The notes below the pieces were generated by a model. That model did not search any database. It was given only the letters and a program-made list of their open reading frames with translations, and had not been told where the DNA came from. Shown here piece by piece: positions 44,070 through 52,388 of a stretch of 56,328 nt of DNA. The stretch is from Pseudomonas putida. GTDB taxonomy: Bacteria; Pseudomonadota; Gammaproteobacteria; Pseudomonadales; Pseudomonadaceae. The stretch is taken from positions 408,452 through 464,779 of the forward strand of contig NZ_MNAH01000001.1 of NCBI RefSeq assembly GCF_001976065.1, in the 5' to 3' direction. Numbering within the stretch: the first letter of the stretch is position 1; every line of letters begins with the position of its first letter. A program made the translations under genes and the position numbers.

Positions 44070-45380
44070 TCAAGCGCTGACAGTGGTCTTGTGATCGGCC
44101 GGGTTGCTATCGGCCTCGCGTTGGGCGGCGTCGCGGTACTCAAGGTAGGTCCGCTGGATGGCAATGTGATCGGCCACGTACTTGGCGTCGTGCCACACGC
44201 CCCAGATGAACGACGAACCACGACGGGACTGCCACGGCAGGCCGAGGAAATACACGCCAGCCTCGCTGGACACCCCGCGCTGATGCCGGGGCTTGCCGTT
44301 GTCGTCGAAGGCGTCAACCTTCAGCCAGCTGTAGTCCACGGCAAAGCCGGTAGCCCAGATGATCGACGTCACACCGGCCTTGGCCAGGTCGAGCTCAAGG
44401 ATCGGATGGGTGACGCAGTCCGGCTCCGGGAAGGTATGGCGCGCTTCGGGTTCTTCCGGCAGGTCCAGGCCATTGCGTTCGATGTAGGCATCGGCGGCGT
44501 CGAGCAGGGCCAGGTAGTTTTCATCGCCCCGGGCCAGGTTCTCCGCCAGGTTCGCCTGGAAAGTCGCCACGCTGCCGTTGAACGACTGGGTCAGGCCCAC
44601 CAGCACCATGCCGGCATGGGCCAGGCCACGGAAGTCCACGGTGCGGCCACCCTGGGCGCCACTGACGGCGATGGTCACGTGTTCGCGGCCGGGTTTCATC
44701 GCGGCCTGGTCCCACTCGCCCAGCACCCCCAGCCACCAGCAGAAATCACGGTTGCGATAGGCGCGGGGCGGACGATCGTGGGCGCCCACCGACAGGTAAA
44801 CCTGCTTGCCGGAGCGCTGCAATTCATCGGCGATCTGCACGCCCGAGGAACCTGCGCCCACCACCAGCACGGCACCCTCGGGCAATTGCCCGGGATTGCG
44901 GTAGTCGGCGGAATGGATCTGCAGCAACTGTGCATCCTTGGGGGCGATCGGCGGGATCACCGGACGCTGGAACGGACCCGTGGCAGCCACCACTCGGCTG
45001 GCCTCGATCACGCCCTGGGAGGTCTCGACGGTGAAGCCTGGGCGACCGACGTTGCGCTCGACCTTCTTCACTTCCACCCCGGTGCGGATCGGCGCCTTGA
45101 ACTTGCGGGCGTAGGCTTCGAAGTAATCGGCCACGCGCTCCTTGGGGGCAAAACCATCGGGGCTGATGTCGTCGAATTCCAGGCCGGGAAAACGGTCGTG
45201 CCAGGCCGGACCATTAGCCACCAGCGAATCCCAGCGGCCGGTGCGCCAGCGCTCGGCAATACGATTGCGCTCCAGCACCAGATGCGGCACGCCGAGCTTG
45301 CTCAGGTGTTCACTCATGGCTACGCCGGCCTGGCCGGCGCCGACAATCAAGGTATCTATTATTGTTTTTTCAATGGTCAT
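44070..45380 (-). CDS. FAD/NADPH-dependent monooxygenase (FMO/YUCCA-like)
   Basis: A 436-residue flavoprotein with the FAD motif VGAGQAGVAMS near residue 13 and the NADPH motif VVGAGSSGVQIAD near 166. The stretch IHSADYRNPGQL resembles the FMO region HSxxY, so it is an FMO of the CzcO/YUCCA-like type, which adds oxygen to a nitrogen or carbon of small substrates. It is the first gene of the FMO-RidA-DUF1028-M20 operon and probably starts the breakdown of an amine or N-heterocycle. Confidence 0.9.
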   Translation of the reverse strand: MTIEKTIIDTLIVGAGQAGVAMSEHLSKLGVPHLVLERNRIAERWRTGRWDSLVANGPAWHDRFPGLEFDDISPDGFAPKERVADYFEAYARKFKAPIRTGVEVKKVERNVGRPGFTVETSQGVIEASRVVAATGPFQRPVIPPIAPKDAQLLQIHSADYRNPGQLPEGAVLVVGAGSSGVQIADELQRSGKQVYLSVGAHDRPPRAYRNRDFCWWLGVLGEWDQAAMKPGREHVTIAVSGAQGGRTVDFRGLAHAGMVLVGLTQSFNGSVATFQANLAENLARGDENYLALLDAADAYIERNGLDLPEEPEARHTFPEPDCVTHPILELDLAKAGVTSIIWATGFAVDYSWLKVDAFDDNGKPRHQRGVSSEAGVYFLGLPWQSRRGSSFIWGVWHDAKYVADHIAIQRTYLEYRDAAQREADSNPADHKTTVSA

Positions 45381-45861
45381 CTGCTTGCCCTTCGAAGTTG
45401 GTTAACGGTCGGTGTCGACCTGCCATTTCCTGGGCTCAAGACTAGGGATCAGCCTGATGTCGGTAAAATATTATTAAGCTGGCATTTGAGTATAAATAAT
45501 TGATGCAGTGGGTTTTGACCGGGTGGATCGGAGGGGAGGGTGCAGTCCGGTCGGAGCAGAAAAACGAAGACTGGCGCCCGACAAAATGTCCATTTCCACG
45601 GGTTTCTTGTAGGGCGTTTCCGTAAATAAGTACGAAATTTCCCAAAGTTAAGGACAGGGGTGGAATGTGAGAGTGAGATACTTCATTGTTGTTGTAGGAG
45701 AACAGACATAGTTCCCGTGCGTATATTGTTGTACTTATTTAGACATGGAATTCACAGGCTGTAGTGGAGGAACTTTCTACTCTGTTGGCTAGAGTTTCGA
45801 GTTCCTGTCGCTACAGGTTTTAGCGATGGCAGTGGCCGTCGCAAAATAATCGGGAGGTGTT
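45381..45861. other. Intergenic region before the T6SS operon
   Basis: These 481 bp hold the promoters of the FMO operon (minus) and of tssB (plus). The part near 45465-45510 and 45700-45760 is AT-rich. I found no convincing sigma-54 site, RNA or gene. Confidence 0.5.
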
Positions 45862-46365
45862 ATGTCTTCAAGCAGTTTTCAAAACGAAGTGCCGAAGGCG
45901 CGGGTCAATATCAAGCTCGACCTGCATACCGGCGGTGCGCAGAAAAAAGTCGAACTACCACTGAAGCTGATGGTGATGGGGGACTACAGCAATGGCCAGG
46001 AGCAGCGTCCCTTATCAGCCCGAAGCAAAGTCTCGATCAACAAAAACAACTTCGATAGCGTATTGGCGGAGTTTTCTCCTCTCTTGAAAGTGGCCGTGGA
46101 AAATACCTTGGTCGATGATGGCGGCGACACCTCGGTCGAGCTGAATTTCCAGCGCATGAAGGACTTCGAGCCGGAGCAGGTAGCACGGCAAATCCCGCAT
46201 CTGCGTGCACTATTGGCCATGCGCAACCTGTTGCGCGACCTCAAGTCTAACCTGCTGGACAATGCCACCTTTCGTCATGAACTGGAACGCATTCTCAAGG
46301 ACGATGCGCTGAGTGACGAACTGCGCGCTGAGTTGGCCGCATTGGCGCCGCCAGAAAATCGTTAA
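45862..46365 (+). CDS. tssB: T6SS contractile sheath small subunit TssB (VipA)
   Basis: A 167-residue protein starting MSSSSFQNEVPKARVNIKLDLHTGG after CGGGAGGTGTT. LPLKLMVMGDYSNG and the C-terminal RMKDFEPEQVARQIPHLRALLAMRNLLRDLKSNLLDN are typical of TssB. It assembles with TssC to make the sheath that contracts around the Hcp tube. It is the first gene of the T6SS operon. Confidence 0.95.
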   Translation: MSSSSFQNEVPKARVNIKLDLHTGGAQKKVELPLKLMVMGDYSNGQEQRPLSARSKVSINKNNFDSVLAEFSPLLKVAVENTLVDDGGDTSVELNFQRMKDFEPEQVARQIPHLRALLAMRNLLRDLKSNLLDNATFRHELERILKDDALSDELRAELAALAPPENR

Positions 46366-46399
46366 TCCACTTCGGTTCGTTTAAAGGGAAGTTACCTTC

Positions 46400-47965
46400 A
46401 TGTCCATCGAAAGTTCTAACGTGCAATCGCGCGGCGCTACAGTGTTGTCCGAAGAAAGTAAAGGTGTATATGGCGCGCTGTTCGGAAAGATCAATCTCAG
46501 TCCGGTCTCCATACTAAGTAGTATCGAAGTGTTTCAGAATACCGAGGCGCTGTCCGAAGTGTCTGCTGATGAGCGAGTGACTGCGGCAGTCAGTGTTTTT
46601 CTCAAACTGCTCGGACAGTCTTCACAGAAGGTTGAGCGCCTGGATAAAGTCCTGCTCGATGATCACATTGCCTCACTGGATGCGCAAATCAGTCGGCAAC
46701 TTGATGCCGTAATGCACCACCCGGATTTCCAGCGCGTCGAGTCAACCTGGCGCGGGGTCAAATCGCTGATCGACCAGACCGATTTCCGCCAGAACGTGCG
46801 CATCGAATTGCTGGATATCAGCAAGGATCATCTGGTCCAGGATTTCGACGATGCACCGGAAATAGCTCAAAGCGGCCTCTACGTGCATACCTATACCCAG
46901 GAGTATGACACGCCGGGCGGCGAGCCGATTGCCGCGGCTATCTCCAACTACGAGTTCGGTCGCAGTCCTCAGGACATCGCCCTGTTGCGCAACATTTCCA
47001 AAGTCGCCGCAGCTGCGCACATGCCATTTATCGGCACCGTCGGCCCGGCCTTCTTCGGCAAGCAGTCGATGGAAGAAGTGGCCGCGATCAAGGACATCGG
47101 CAACTATTTTGACCGCGCCGAATACCTGAAATGGAAGGCGTTCCGCGACAGTGACGACGCCCGTTACATCGGCCTGGTCATGCCCCGTGTCCTCGGACGC
47201 CTGCCCTATGGCCCAGACACCGTCCCGGTGCGCAGCTTCAACTACATCGAGAGCGTCAAGGGCCCCGACCACGACAAGTACCTGTGGACCAGCGCCTCGT
47301 TCGCCTTTGCCGCCAACATGGTCAAGAGTTTCATTGCCAATGGCTGGTGCGTGCAGATCCGCGGGCCGCAGTCGGGCGGTGCAGTCACTGAATTACCTAT
47401 CCACCTGTACGACCTGGGCACCGGCAACCAGGTGAAGATTCCTTCGGAAGTCATGATCCCTGAAACCCGCGAATTCGAGTTCGCCGACCTCGGTTTCATC
47501 CCGCTGTCGTATTACAAGAACCGCGACTACGCATGCTTCTTTTCGGCCAACTCGACTCAGAAAGCGGCCCTCTATGACACTGCCGATGCGACCGCCAACA
47601 GCCGGATCAATTCGCGCCTGCCCTACATTTTCCTGCTATCGCGCATTGCCCATTACCTCAAGCTGATCCAGCGCGAAAACATCGGCACCACCAAGGACCG
47701 GCGCTTGCTGGAACTTGAGCTGAACAAGTGGATCGGCGGACTGGTCACCGAAATGACCGACCCGGGCGACGACCTGCAGGCCTCGCATCCGCTGCGTGAT
47801 GCCAAGGTGACCGTGGAAGACATAGAGGACAACCCGGGCTTCTTCCGCGTCAAGCTGTATGCCGTGCCGCACTTCCAGGTCGAAGGCATGGACGTCAATC
47901 TTTCGCTGGTGTCGCAGATGCCCAAGCGCAAGGCCGATGGCGCTCGCGGGGAATCCAGGTCTTGA
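46400..47965 (+). CDS. tssC: T6SS contractile sheath large subunit TssC (VipB)
   Basis: A 521-residue protein. LDAQISRQLDAVMHHPDFQRVESTWRGVKSLI, FIGTVGPAFFGK, RLPYGPDTVPVRSFNY and the C-terminal DAKVTVEDIEDNPGFFRVKLYAVPHFQVEGMDVNLSLVSQMP are diagnostic of TssC. It pairs with TssB in the sheath. Its stop overlaps the TTG start of tssK. Confidence 0.96.
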   Translation: MSIESSNVQSRGATVLSEESKGVYGALFGKINLSPVSILSSIEVFQNTEALSEVSADERVTAAVSVFLKLLGQSSQKVERLDKVLLDDHIASLDAQISRQLDAVMHHPDFQRVESTWRGVKSLIDQTDFRQNVRIELLDISKDHLVQDFDDAPEIAQSGLYVHTYTQEYDTPGGEPIAAAISNYEFGRSPQDIALLRNISKVAAAAHMPFIGTVGPAFFGKQSMEEVAAIKDIGNYFDRAEYLKWKAFRDSDDARYIGLVMPRVLGRLPYGPDTVPVRSFNYIESVKGPDHDKYLWTSASFAFAANMVKSFIANGWCVQIRGPQSGGAVTELPIHLYDLGTGNQVKIPSEVMIPETREFEFADLGFIPLSYYKNRDYACFFSANSTQKAALYDTADATANSRINSRLPYIFLLSRIAHYLKLIQRENIGTTKDRRLLELELNKWIGGLVTEMTDPGDDLQASHPLRDAKVTVEDIEDNPGFFRVKLYAVPHFQVEGMDVNLSLVSQMPKRKADGARGESRS

Positions 47966-49317
47966 AAATCGACCGTCCCGTATGGTCTGCGGGGGCACTC
48001 CTGTGCCCCCAGCAGTTCCAGCAACAGGCGCGATGGGAAGCCTGGACCAACGAACGCCTGGCTCATTTGTCACTGGTGCATCCCTGGGGTGTAGGGGCAG
48101 TGGCGTTTGACCAGGAGACCCTGCGCCTGGGCAAGCTCAAGGCCACAAGGTTGTGCCTGCGCATGCCCGATGGCACCTTGATCGATACTGATGAGGTGGA
48201 TCGTCTGCCCTCGGCCCTGGAATTGACCGAGCTGCTTTCCAGTGACGTGCAGGATGCCACGGTGGTATTGGCCTTGCCGCTGGAGCAGGCCAATGGCAAC
48301 AACTGCCTGCTCGATGACGGCAAGGTCGAGCGACCCACGCGCTATCGCCAGGACTGGCGCAAAGTGCAGGACGTGTACGAAAGCGAGGTGCAGCAGATCG
48401 GCGTGCTGGAACACGTGCTGAGCCTGCGTTTTGCCCACGACGATAACGCCGATTACCTGACCTGTCCGATCGTGCGCCTGATACGGGACGGGCAGGGTGC
48501 ATGGGGGCTGGATGGCGCTTATGTGCCACCGCTGCTCGACTTCGCGGCACACCCGGGGTTGCTGGCGCAGCTGGATAATTTGCTGATCCAGTTGGCCGCC
48601 AAGCGTCAACGGCTGATGGGCATGCGTCGTGAAAGTAACCAGCGCATGGCCGATTTTGCCGTGGCCGATGTGTCGTTGTTTTGGCTGCTCAATGCCTTGA
48701 ACACCTACCAGCCGATCCTGGCAGATATCAAGGCGCACCCGGCACGACATCCCGAGCCGGTATATCGGGAACTGGCAAAGTTGGCCGGCGGCCTGCTGAC
48801 CTTTTCCCTGGAACACGATATCGAGCAGATTCCGGCTTATCGACATGAGCAGCTGGAAAGCGTTTTTCCCCCACTGTTGCGTCTGATCTCCACCTTGCTT
48901 GAGGCCAGCCTGCCTTCGCGGGTCATTGCCCTTGAGATGGAGGAGAACGGCGCCAACCGCTGGAAGGTCAGCCTCAATGATCCACGTCTGTGCGAGCGCG
49001 AAGGCGCTGATTTTTATCTGTCGGTGCGTTGCCGCTTGCCGGCGGCACAGGTGCAGAGCCAGTTCCCGCGCTTGTGCAAGATCGGCACGCCGGACGATGT
49101 CGATCACTTGATCAACGCCGCGCTCGACGGAGTGCCGTTGCAGTCGCTCAGCCATGTACCGGCAGCCATTCCGCTGCGACTGGAGAACCAGTATTTCGCC
49201 CTGGATCTCGACCACGCCAAGGGGCAGGCGGTGCTGGCTGCAGGGGTCTGCGCCTTCTACGTCCCGAGCACACTGGCCGAGGTGAAACTTGAACTGTTTG
49301 CGGTGTTGCGCACATGA
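47962..49317 (+). CDS. tssK: T6SS baseplate protein TssK
   Basis: A 451-residue baseplate protein (MKIDRPVWSAGALLCPQQFQQQARWEAW) that links the phage-tail-like baseplate to the membrane complex. I start it at the TTG at 47962, which overlaps the tssC stop (TTGA) and leaves the typical TssK N-terminus intact. No in-frame ATG near the start preserves it. The rest, with SLFWLLNALNTYQPILADIKAHPARHPEPVYRELAKLAG, matches the family. Confidence 0.93.
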   Translation: MKIDRPVWSAGALLCPQQFQQQARWEAWTNERLAHLSLVHPWGVGAVAFDQETLRLGKLKATRLCLRMPDGTLIDTDEVDRLPSALELTELLSSDVQDATVVLALPLEQANGNNCLLDDGKVERPTRYRQDWRKVQDVYESEVQQIGVLEHVLSLRFAHDDNADYLTCPIVRLIRDGQGAWGLDGAYVPPLLDFAAHPGLLAQLDNLLIQLAAKRQRLMGMRRESNQRMADFAVADVSLFWLLNALNTYQPILADIKAHPARHPEPVYRELAKLAGGLLTFSLEHDIEQIPAYRHEQLESVFPPLLRLISTLLEASLPSRVIALEMEENGANRWKVSLNDPRLCEREGADFYLSVRCRLPAAQVQSQFPRLCKIGTPDDVDHLINAALDGVPLQSLSHVPAAIPLRLENQYFALDLDHAKGQAVLAAGVCAFYVPSTLAEVKLELFAVLRT

Positions 49318-49994
49318 ACCTGAATGCCTCAAGAAAAACCACCGCAATGGCGGTGGATATCGACGCGTTGCTGCAGGACAGCTACCTGCTGGTGGTAGAA
49401 CTGTGCAAGGGCGCATCGACGCACGATGGCCCGACGTTGAAGGACCTTTGCGTAAAGCAGGTCGAACATGTTCGCCAGATGCTCGAGCATGCCGGTCTGA
49501 GCCCGCGCAGCATCGATCACATCAGCCATGCCCAGTGCGCCTTGCTCGATGAAACCGTACTGCGTGTCGATAAGCAGGCTCGCGACGCCTGGACGAAAGA
49601 ACCCTTGCAAGCGAAGTTCTTCAGCCGTCACCAGGCGGGCGAGTTCCTGTATGAAGACATGCGCGAAGTCTTGCGCGAGCCCGCCCCTGATCCACTGGTG
49701 CTGACGGTGTTCCATCGGGTGCTGATGCTCGGCTTCCAGGGGCGTTACCACGATGCCGAAGATCCTGAGCGCGAACAGTTGCTGAGCGCGTTCCAAGTGC
49801 AAGTCGCCCCCTTGGCACTCAGCCAGACCCTGGCGACGAAGAAGACATTCGGACAGGGACTGCGCATTGCGCTATGGCCGCGTTCGCCACTGGCTCATGG
49901 TCTGCTTGTGGGTCTGCTGTTTGTCGGTTGCTGGTGGGGGCTTGACCACCTGTTGGCCAATCTCCTCAGCTCGGTTTTGCCCGGTGAGGCTTGA
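49314..49994 (+). CDS. tssL: T6SS membrane-complex protein TssL (DotU/IcmH)
   Basis: A 226-residue protein whose cytoplasmic domain (SYLLVVELCKGAS, AQCALLDETVLR, FFSRHQAGEFLYEDMREVL, FHRVLMLGFQGRY) is followed by a single C-terminal membrane span (GLLVGLLFVGCWWGLDHLL). Unlike the fused TssL of some systems, it has no OmpA domain; the next gene supplies one. It overlaps tssK by 4 bp (ATGA). Confidence 0.93.
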   Translation: MNLNASRKTTAMAVDIDALLQDSYLLVVELCKGASTHDGPTLKDLCVKQVEHVRQMLEHAGLSPRSIDHISHAQCALLDETVLRVDKQARDAWTKEPLQAKFFSRHQAGEFLYEDMREVLREPAPDPLVLTVFHRVLMLGFQGRYHDAEDPEREQLLSAFQVQVAPLALSQTLATKKTFGQGLRIALWPRSPLAHGLLVGLLFVGCWWGLDHLLANLLSSVLPGEA

Positions 49995-50004
49995 GGTGGG
50001 ACCG

Positions 50005-51726
50005 ATGACGCCGACACTGATGCGCGGTCTCTGGTTATGGGCGGGTGCGCTCTTACTGGTGTTGCTGATTGTCTTTCCGTTGACCTGGAGCCTGCGCGCC
50101 ATGGCCGTTCTGGTCGTTGTGTGCGTCGTGGGTGTAGCCTGGAACCGGATTGGGCGCCGGGCAACGTCAATGCGCGCATCATTGACCCTGGCCGAGAATA
50201 CCTCGCTGCCCCCGGCCGCCTACCGTCAACCGGTCGTCCTGGTTTGTGGCGATGGCCTGACGGGATTGTTCGGCGCGACGCCGGTGGAACAACTGGCATT
50301 GCGCACAACCCGTCACGGTTGCTATTTGCGGGTGCCCGGGCTTGAGCAGTTGCCTGCGGTCACCGCCAGTCTGATGACGCTGCGTCCTGAATGGAGTGGG
50401 CAGCTCAGCGTCATGTTCATCGTCAACCCGGCTGAACACGCCGACACCGCCGTGCTGGCTGGACAGGCGCGAGCACTGCGCTATCAGGTCGGCCTCATTC
50501 GAAAGGGCGGCGTTGCGTTGCCGCTATTGTTGACGAGCTATGTGCAAGTCTCGGCCGCAGAAGGCCCCTGGTTCAGTTGGGAGGCCGGTGAAGTCAGCCC
50601 CAGGGTGCGCGAGGCCGGAACCTGCGCCAGCCTGGACGACTGGCAAAGACAGCCTTCAGACAGCGCAACGCGCGCTGCCCGCATGCACACCAGCGTAAAG
50701 CTCAACAGTGTCGTGGCATGGCTGGACAACGCGGTACTGCCCCACCTGGCCCCCCGCGATGTGCGCGATCCCGACAGCCTGCCGAGGGTCTGTGCCATCA
50801 CCTTCGTACCGGCGCTCGCGCAATCAGTCGCGGGTAACCTGTGGCAGCAATGGCTGCGCAACAAGGTTGCACTGCATGACGTCAGGCAGGCGCAGCCAGG
50901 GCAGGGCACGTCAATGCCATTCCCCGATCCCTTATTGGCGCTGCTGCCCACGCAGACTCAACGCGTCCCATTGCGCCGCGCGAGCGTCATCGCGTTGTGG
51001 ATGTTCGCCATTGCCGGGACAACGGCCCTGGCCAGCTCGGCCTGGCAGAACACCCTGCTGGTCCGCCAGGTCAGTGATGACCTGCGTCGTTACCACGCCA
51101 TCCCCGCGTCAGGACAACCCGATCGGCCTGAATTCATCCTGCGCGAGCAGGCTCTCGCGGTGCTGCGCGAGGATGCCCTGCGACTGGACAGCTACTACCG
51201 ACACGGCGCACCCCTTTCGCTGGGGCTGGGCCTTTACCGGGGCGAGCGATTGCGCATCAGGCTGCAGTCGACGATTGCCGCTCACCGTCATCCGTCGCTG
51301 GCCCCAAGACTTGTGGGTAATCCAAAGCCGGTGCGCCTGGACAGCCTGTCGCTATTCAGTACCGGCAGCGCCCAGCTCAAACCCGGCTCGACCAGGGTCC
51401 TTATCAATGCTCTGGTCGACATCAAGGCCCAGCCTGGCTGGCTCATCGTGATCAGCGGCCATACCGATGCCACCGGCAGCGCCGAGCAAAACCTGCAGTT
51501 GTCTCGGGCCCGGGCGGCCGCCGTGCACGACTGGATGCAGCACATGGGCGGTATCCCCGCCAGTTGCTTTGCGGTGCAGGGCTTCGGTGCCAGCCAGCCC
51601 ATCGCCAGCAATGACAATGAGACCGGACGCAGCGCCAATCGCCGAGTTGATATTCGTCTGGTACCGGAGCCTGGAGCCTGCGTGTTCCCCGCTGCGGGGC
51701 CGGATTTGCAACCCCCTGTCGCATAA
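50005..51726 (+). CDS. T6SS-associated OmpA-domain protein with two membrane segments
   Basis: A 573-residue protein started at MTPTLMRGLWLWAG, 10 bp after tssL. It has membrane segments at about 9-50 and 330-350, a long middle domain without a family I recognise, and a C-terminal OmpA-like peptidoglycan-binding domain (about 450-555: SLFSTGSAQLKPGS, SGHTDATGSAEQNLQLSRARA, and SANRRVDIRL with the binding Asp and Arg). It probably anchors the secretion complex to the cell wall, as TagL does. The two spans and the large middle part are unlike short TagL proteins. Confidence 0.8.
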   Translation: MTPTLMRGLWLWAGALLLVLLIVFPLTWSLRAMAVLVVVCVVGVAWNRIGRRATSMRASLTLAENTSLPPAAYRQPVVLVCGDGLTGLFGATPVEQLALRTTRHGCYLRVPGLEQLPAVTASLMTLRPEWSGQLSVMFIVNPAEHADTAVLAGQARALRYQVGLIRKGGVALPLLLTSYVQVSAAEGPWFSWEAGEVSPRVREAGTCASLDDWQRQPSDSATRAARMHTSVKLNSVVAWLDNAVLPHLAPRDVRDPDSLPRVCAITFVPALAQSVAGNLWQQWLRNKVALHDVRQAQPGQGTSMPFPDPLLALLPTQTQRVPLRRASVIALWMFAIAGTTALASSAWQNTLLVRQVSDDLRRYHAIPASGQPDRPEFILREQALAVLREDALRLDSYYRHGAPLSLGLGLYRGERLRIRLQSTIAAHRHPSLAPRLVGNPKPVRLDSLSLFSTGSAQLKPGSTRVLINALVDIKAQPGWLIVISGHTDATGSAEQNLQLSRARAAAVHDWMQHMGGIPASCFAVQGFGASQPIASNDNETGRSANRRVDIRLVPEPGACVFPAAGPDLQPPVA

Positions 51727-51760
51727 CGCGGCATTCATGTTCAGAGAGAAGGAGCTTCAC

Positions 51761-52252
51761 ATGGCAATTCCCGTTTACCTGTGGCTGAAAAATGACGGCG
51801 GCGCCGACATCAAGGGTTCGGTGGATGTTCAAGGGCGTGAGGGCAGTATCGAAGTGCTGGCCCAGGATCATGGCTTGACCATTCCCACTGACAACAACAC
51901 CGGCAAGCTGACAGGCACACGGATTCACACTCCGTTCATGTTCACCAAGGAAATCGATGCCGCCAGCGTCTACCTGCTCAAGGGCGCGTCCCAGGGGCAG
52001 ACCTTCAAGAGCGCCGAGTTCAAGTGGTATCGCATCAATGACGCAGGCCAGGAGGTCGTCTACTACACCGCTCTGCTCGAGAACGTAAAGGTCGTAAGCG
52101 TCGTGACGAAAATGCACGACATCAAGGACCCGGCCAAGGAAAAACACAATCACCTGGAAGACGTCCAGCTGCGCTTCGAGAAGATCACCTGGAAGTTCAT
52201 CGAGGGCAACTTCAGTCACTCCGATGCCTGGGACGAACGCCAGAGCGCTTAA
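51761..52252 (+). CDS. hcp: T6SS tube protein Hcp (TssD)
   Basis: A 163-residue protein starting MAIPVYLWLKNDGGADIKGSV after AAGGAGCTTCAC. KEIDAASVYLLKGASQGQTFKSAEFKWYRIN and the C-terminal EKITWKFIEGNFSHSDAWDERQ are diagnostic of Hcp. Hexameric rings of it form the tube that is pushed into target cells. Longer frames upstream belong to the OmpA gene's antisense and are not used. Confidence 0.96.
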   Translation: MAIPVYLWLKNDGGADIKGSVDVQGREGSIEVLAQDHGLTIPTDNNTGKLTGTRIHTPFMFTKEIDAASVYLLKGASQGQTFKSAEFKWYRINDAGQEVVYYTALLENVKVVSVVTKMHDIKDPAKEKHNHLEDVQLRFEKITWKFIEGNFSHSDAWDERQSA

Positions 52253-52300
52253 CCCATTGAACCTGTAGGCATGCTTGCCTGCGGGTCCAGTGTCCCGTGT

Positions 52301-52324
52301 TGAGCGTCCGTCCGCGGGCGCTCA
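52301..52324 (+). promoter_or_regulatory. Hairpin in the hcp-tssH gap
   Basis: TGAGCG and CGCTCA close a stem around TCCGTCCGCGGG in the 136-bp gap after hcp. Such gaps often hold RNA-processing or attenuation hairpins that let Hcp be made in excess. Confidence 0.4.
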
Positions 52325-52388
52325 GCCAACCCCGTCGAGCCGGGCTCTTTTTAATTACCAGCCTCCCACTCAAGACAAGGACGTACCC

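Noticed and set aside
43776..45503. A 575-residue plus-strand frame opposite the FMO and RidA genes
   Set aside because: It is antisense to well-conserved enzymes, and no domain is visible in it.
45830..45846. TGGCAGTGGCCGTCGC as a sigma-54 promoter for the T6SS operon
   Set aside because: The GC dinucleotide is not at the required 10-bp distance, and the -12 element does not match.
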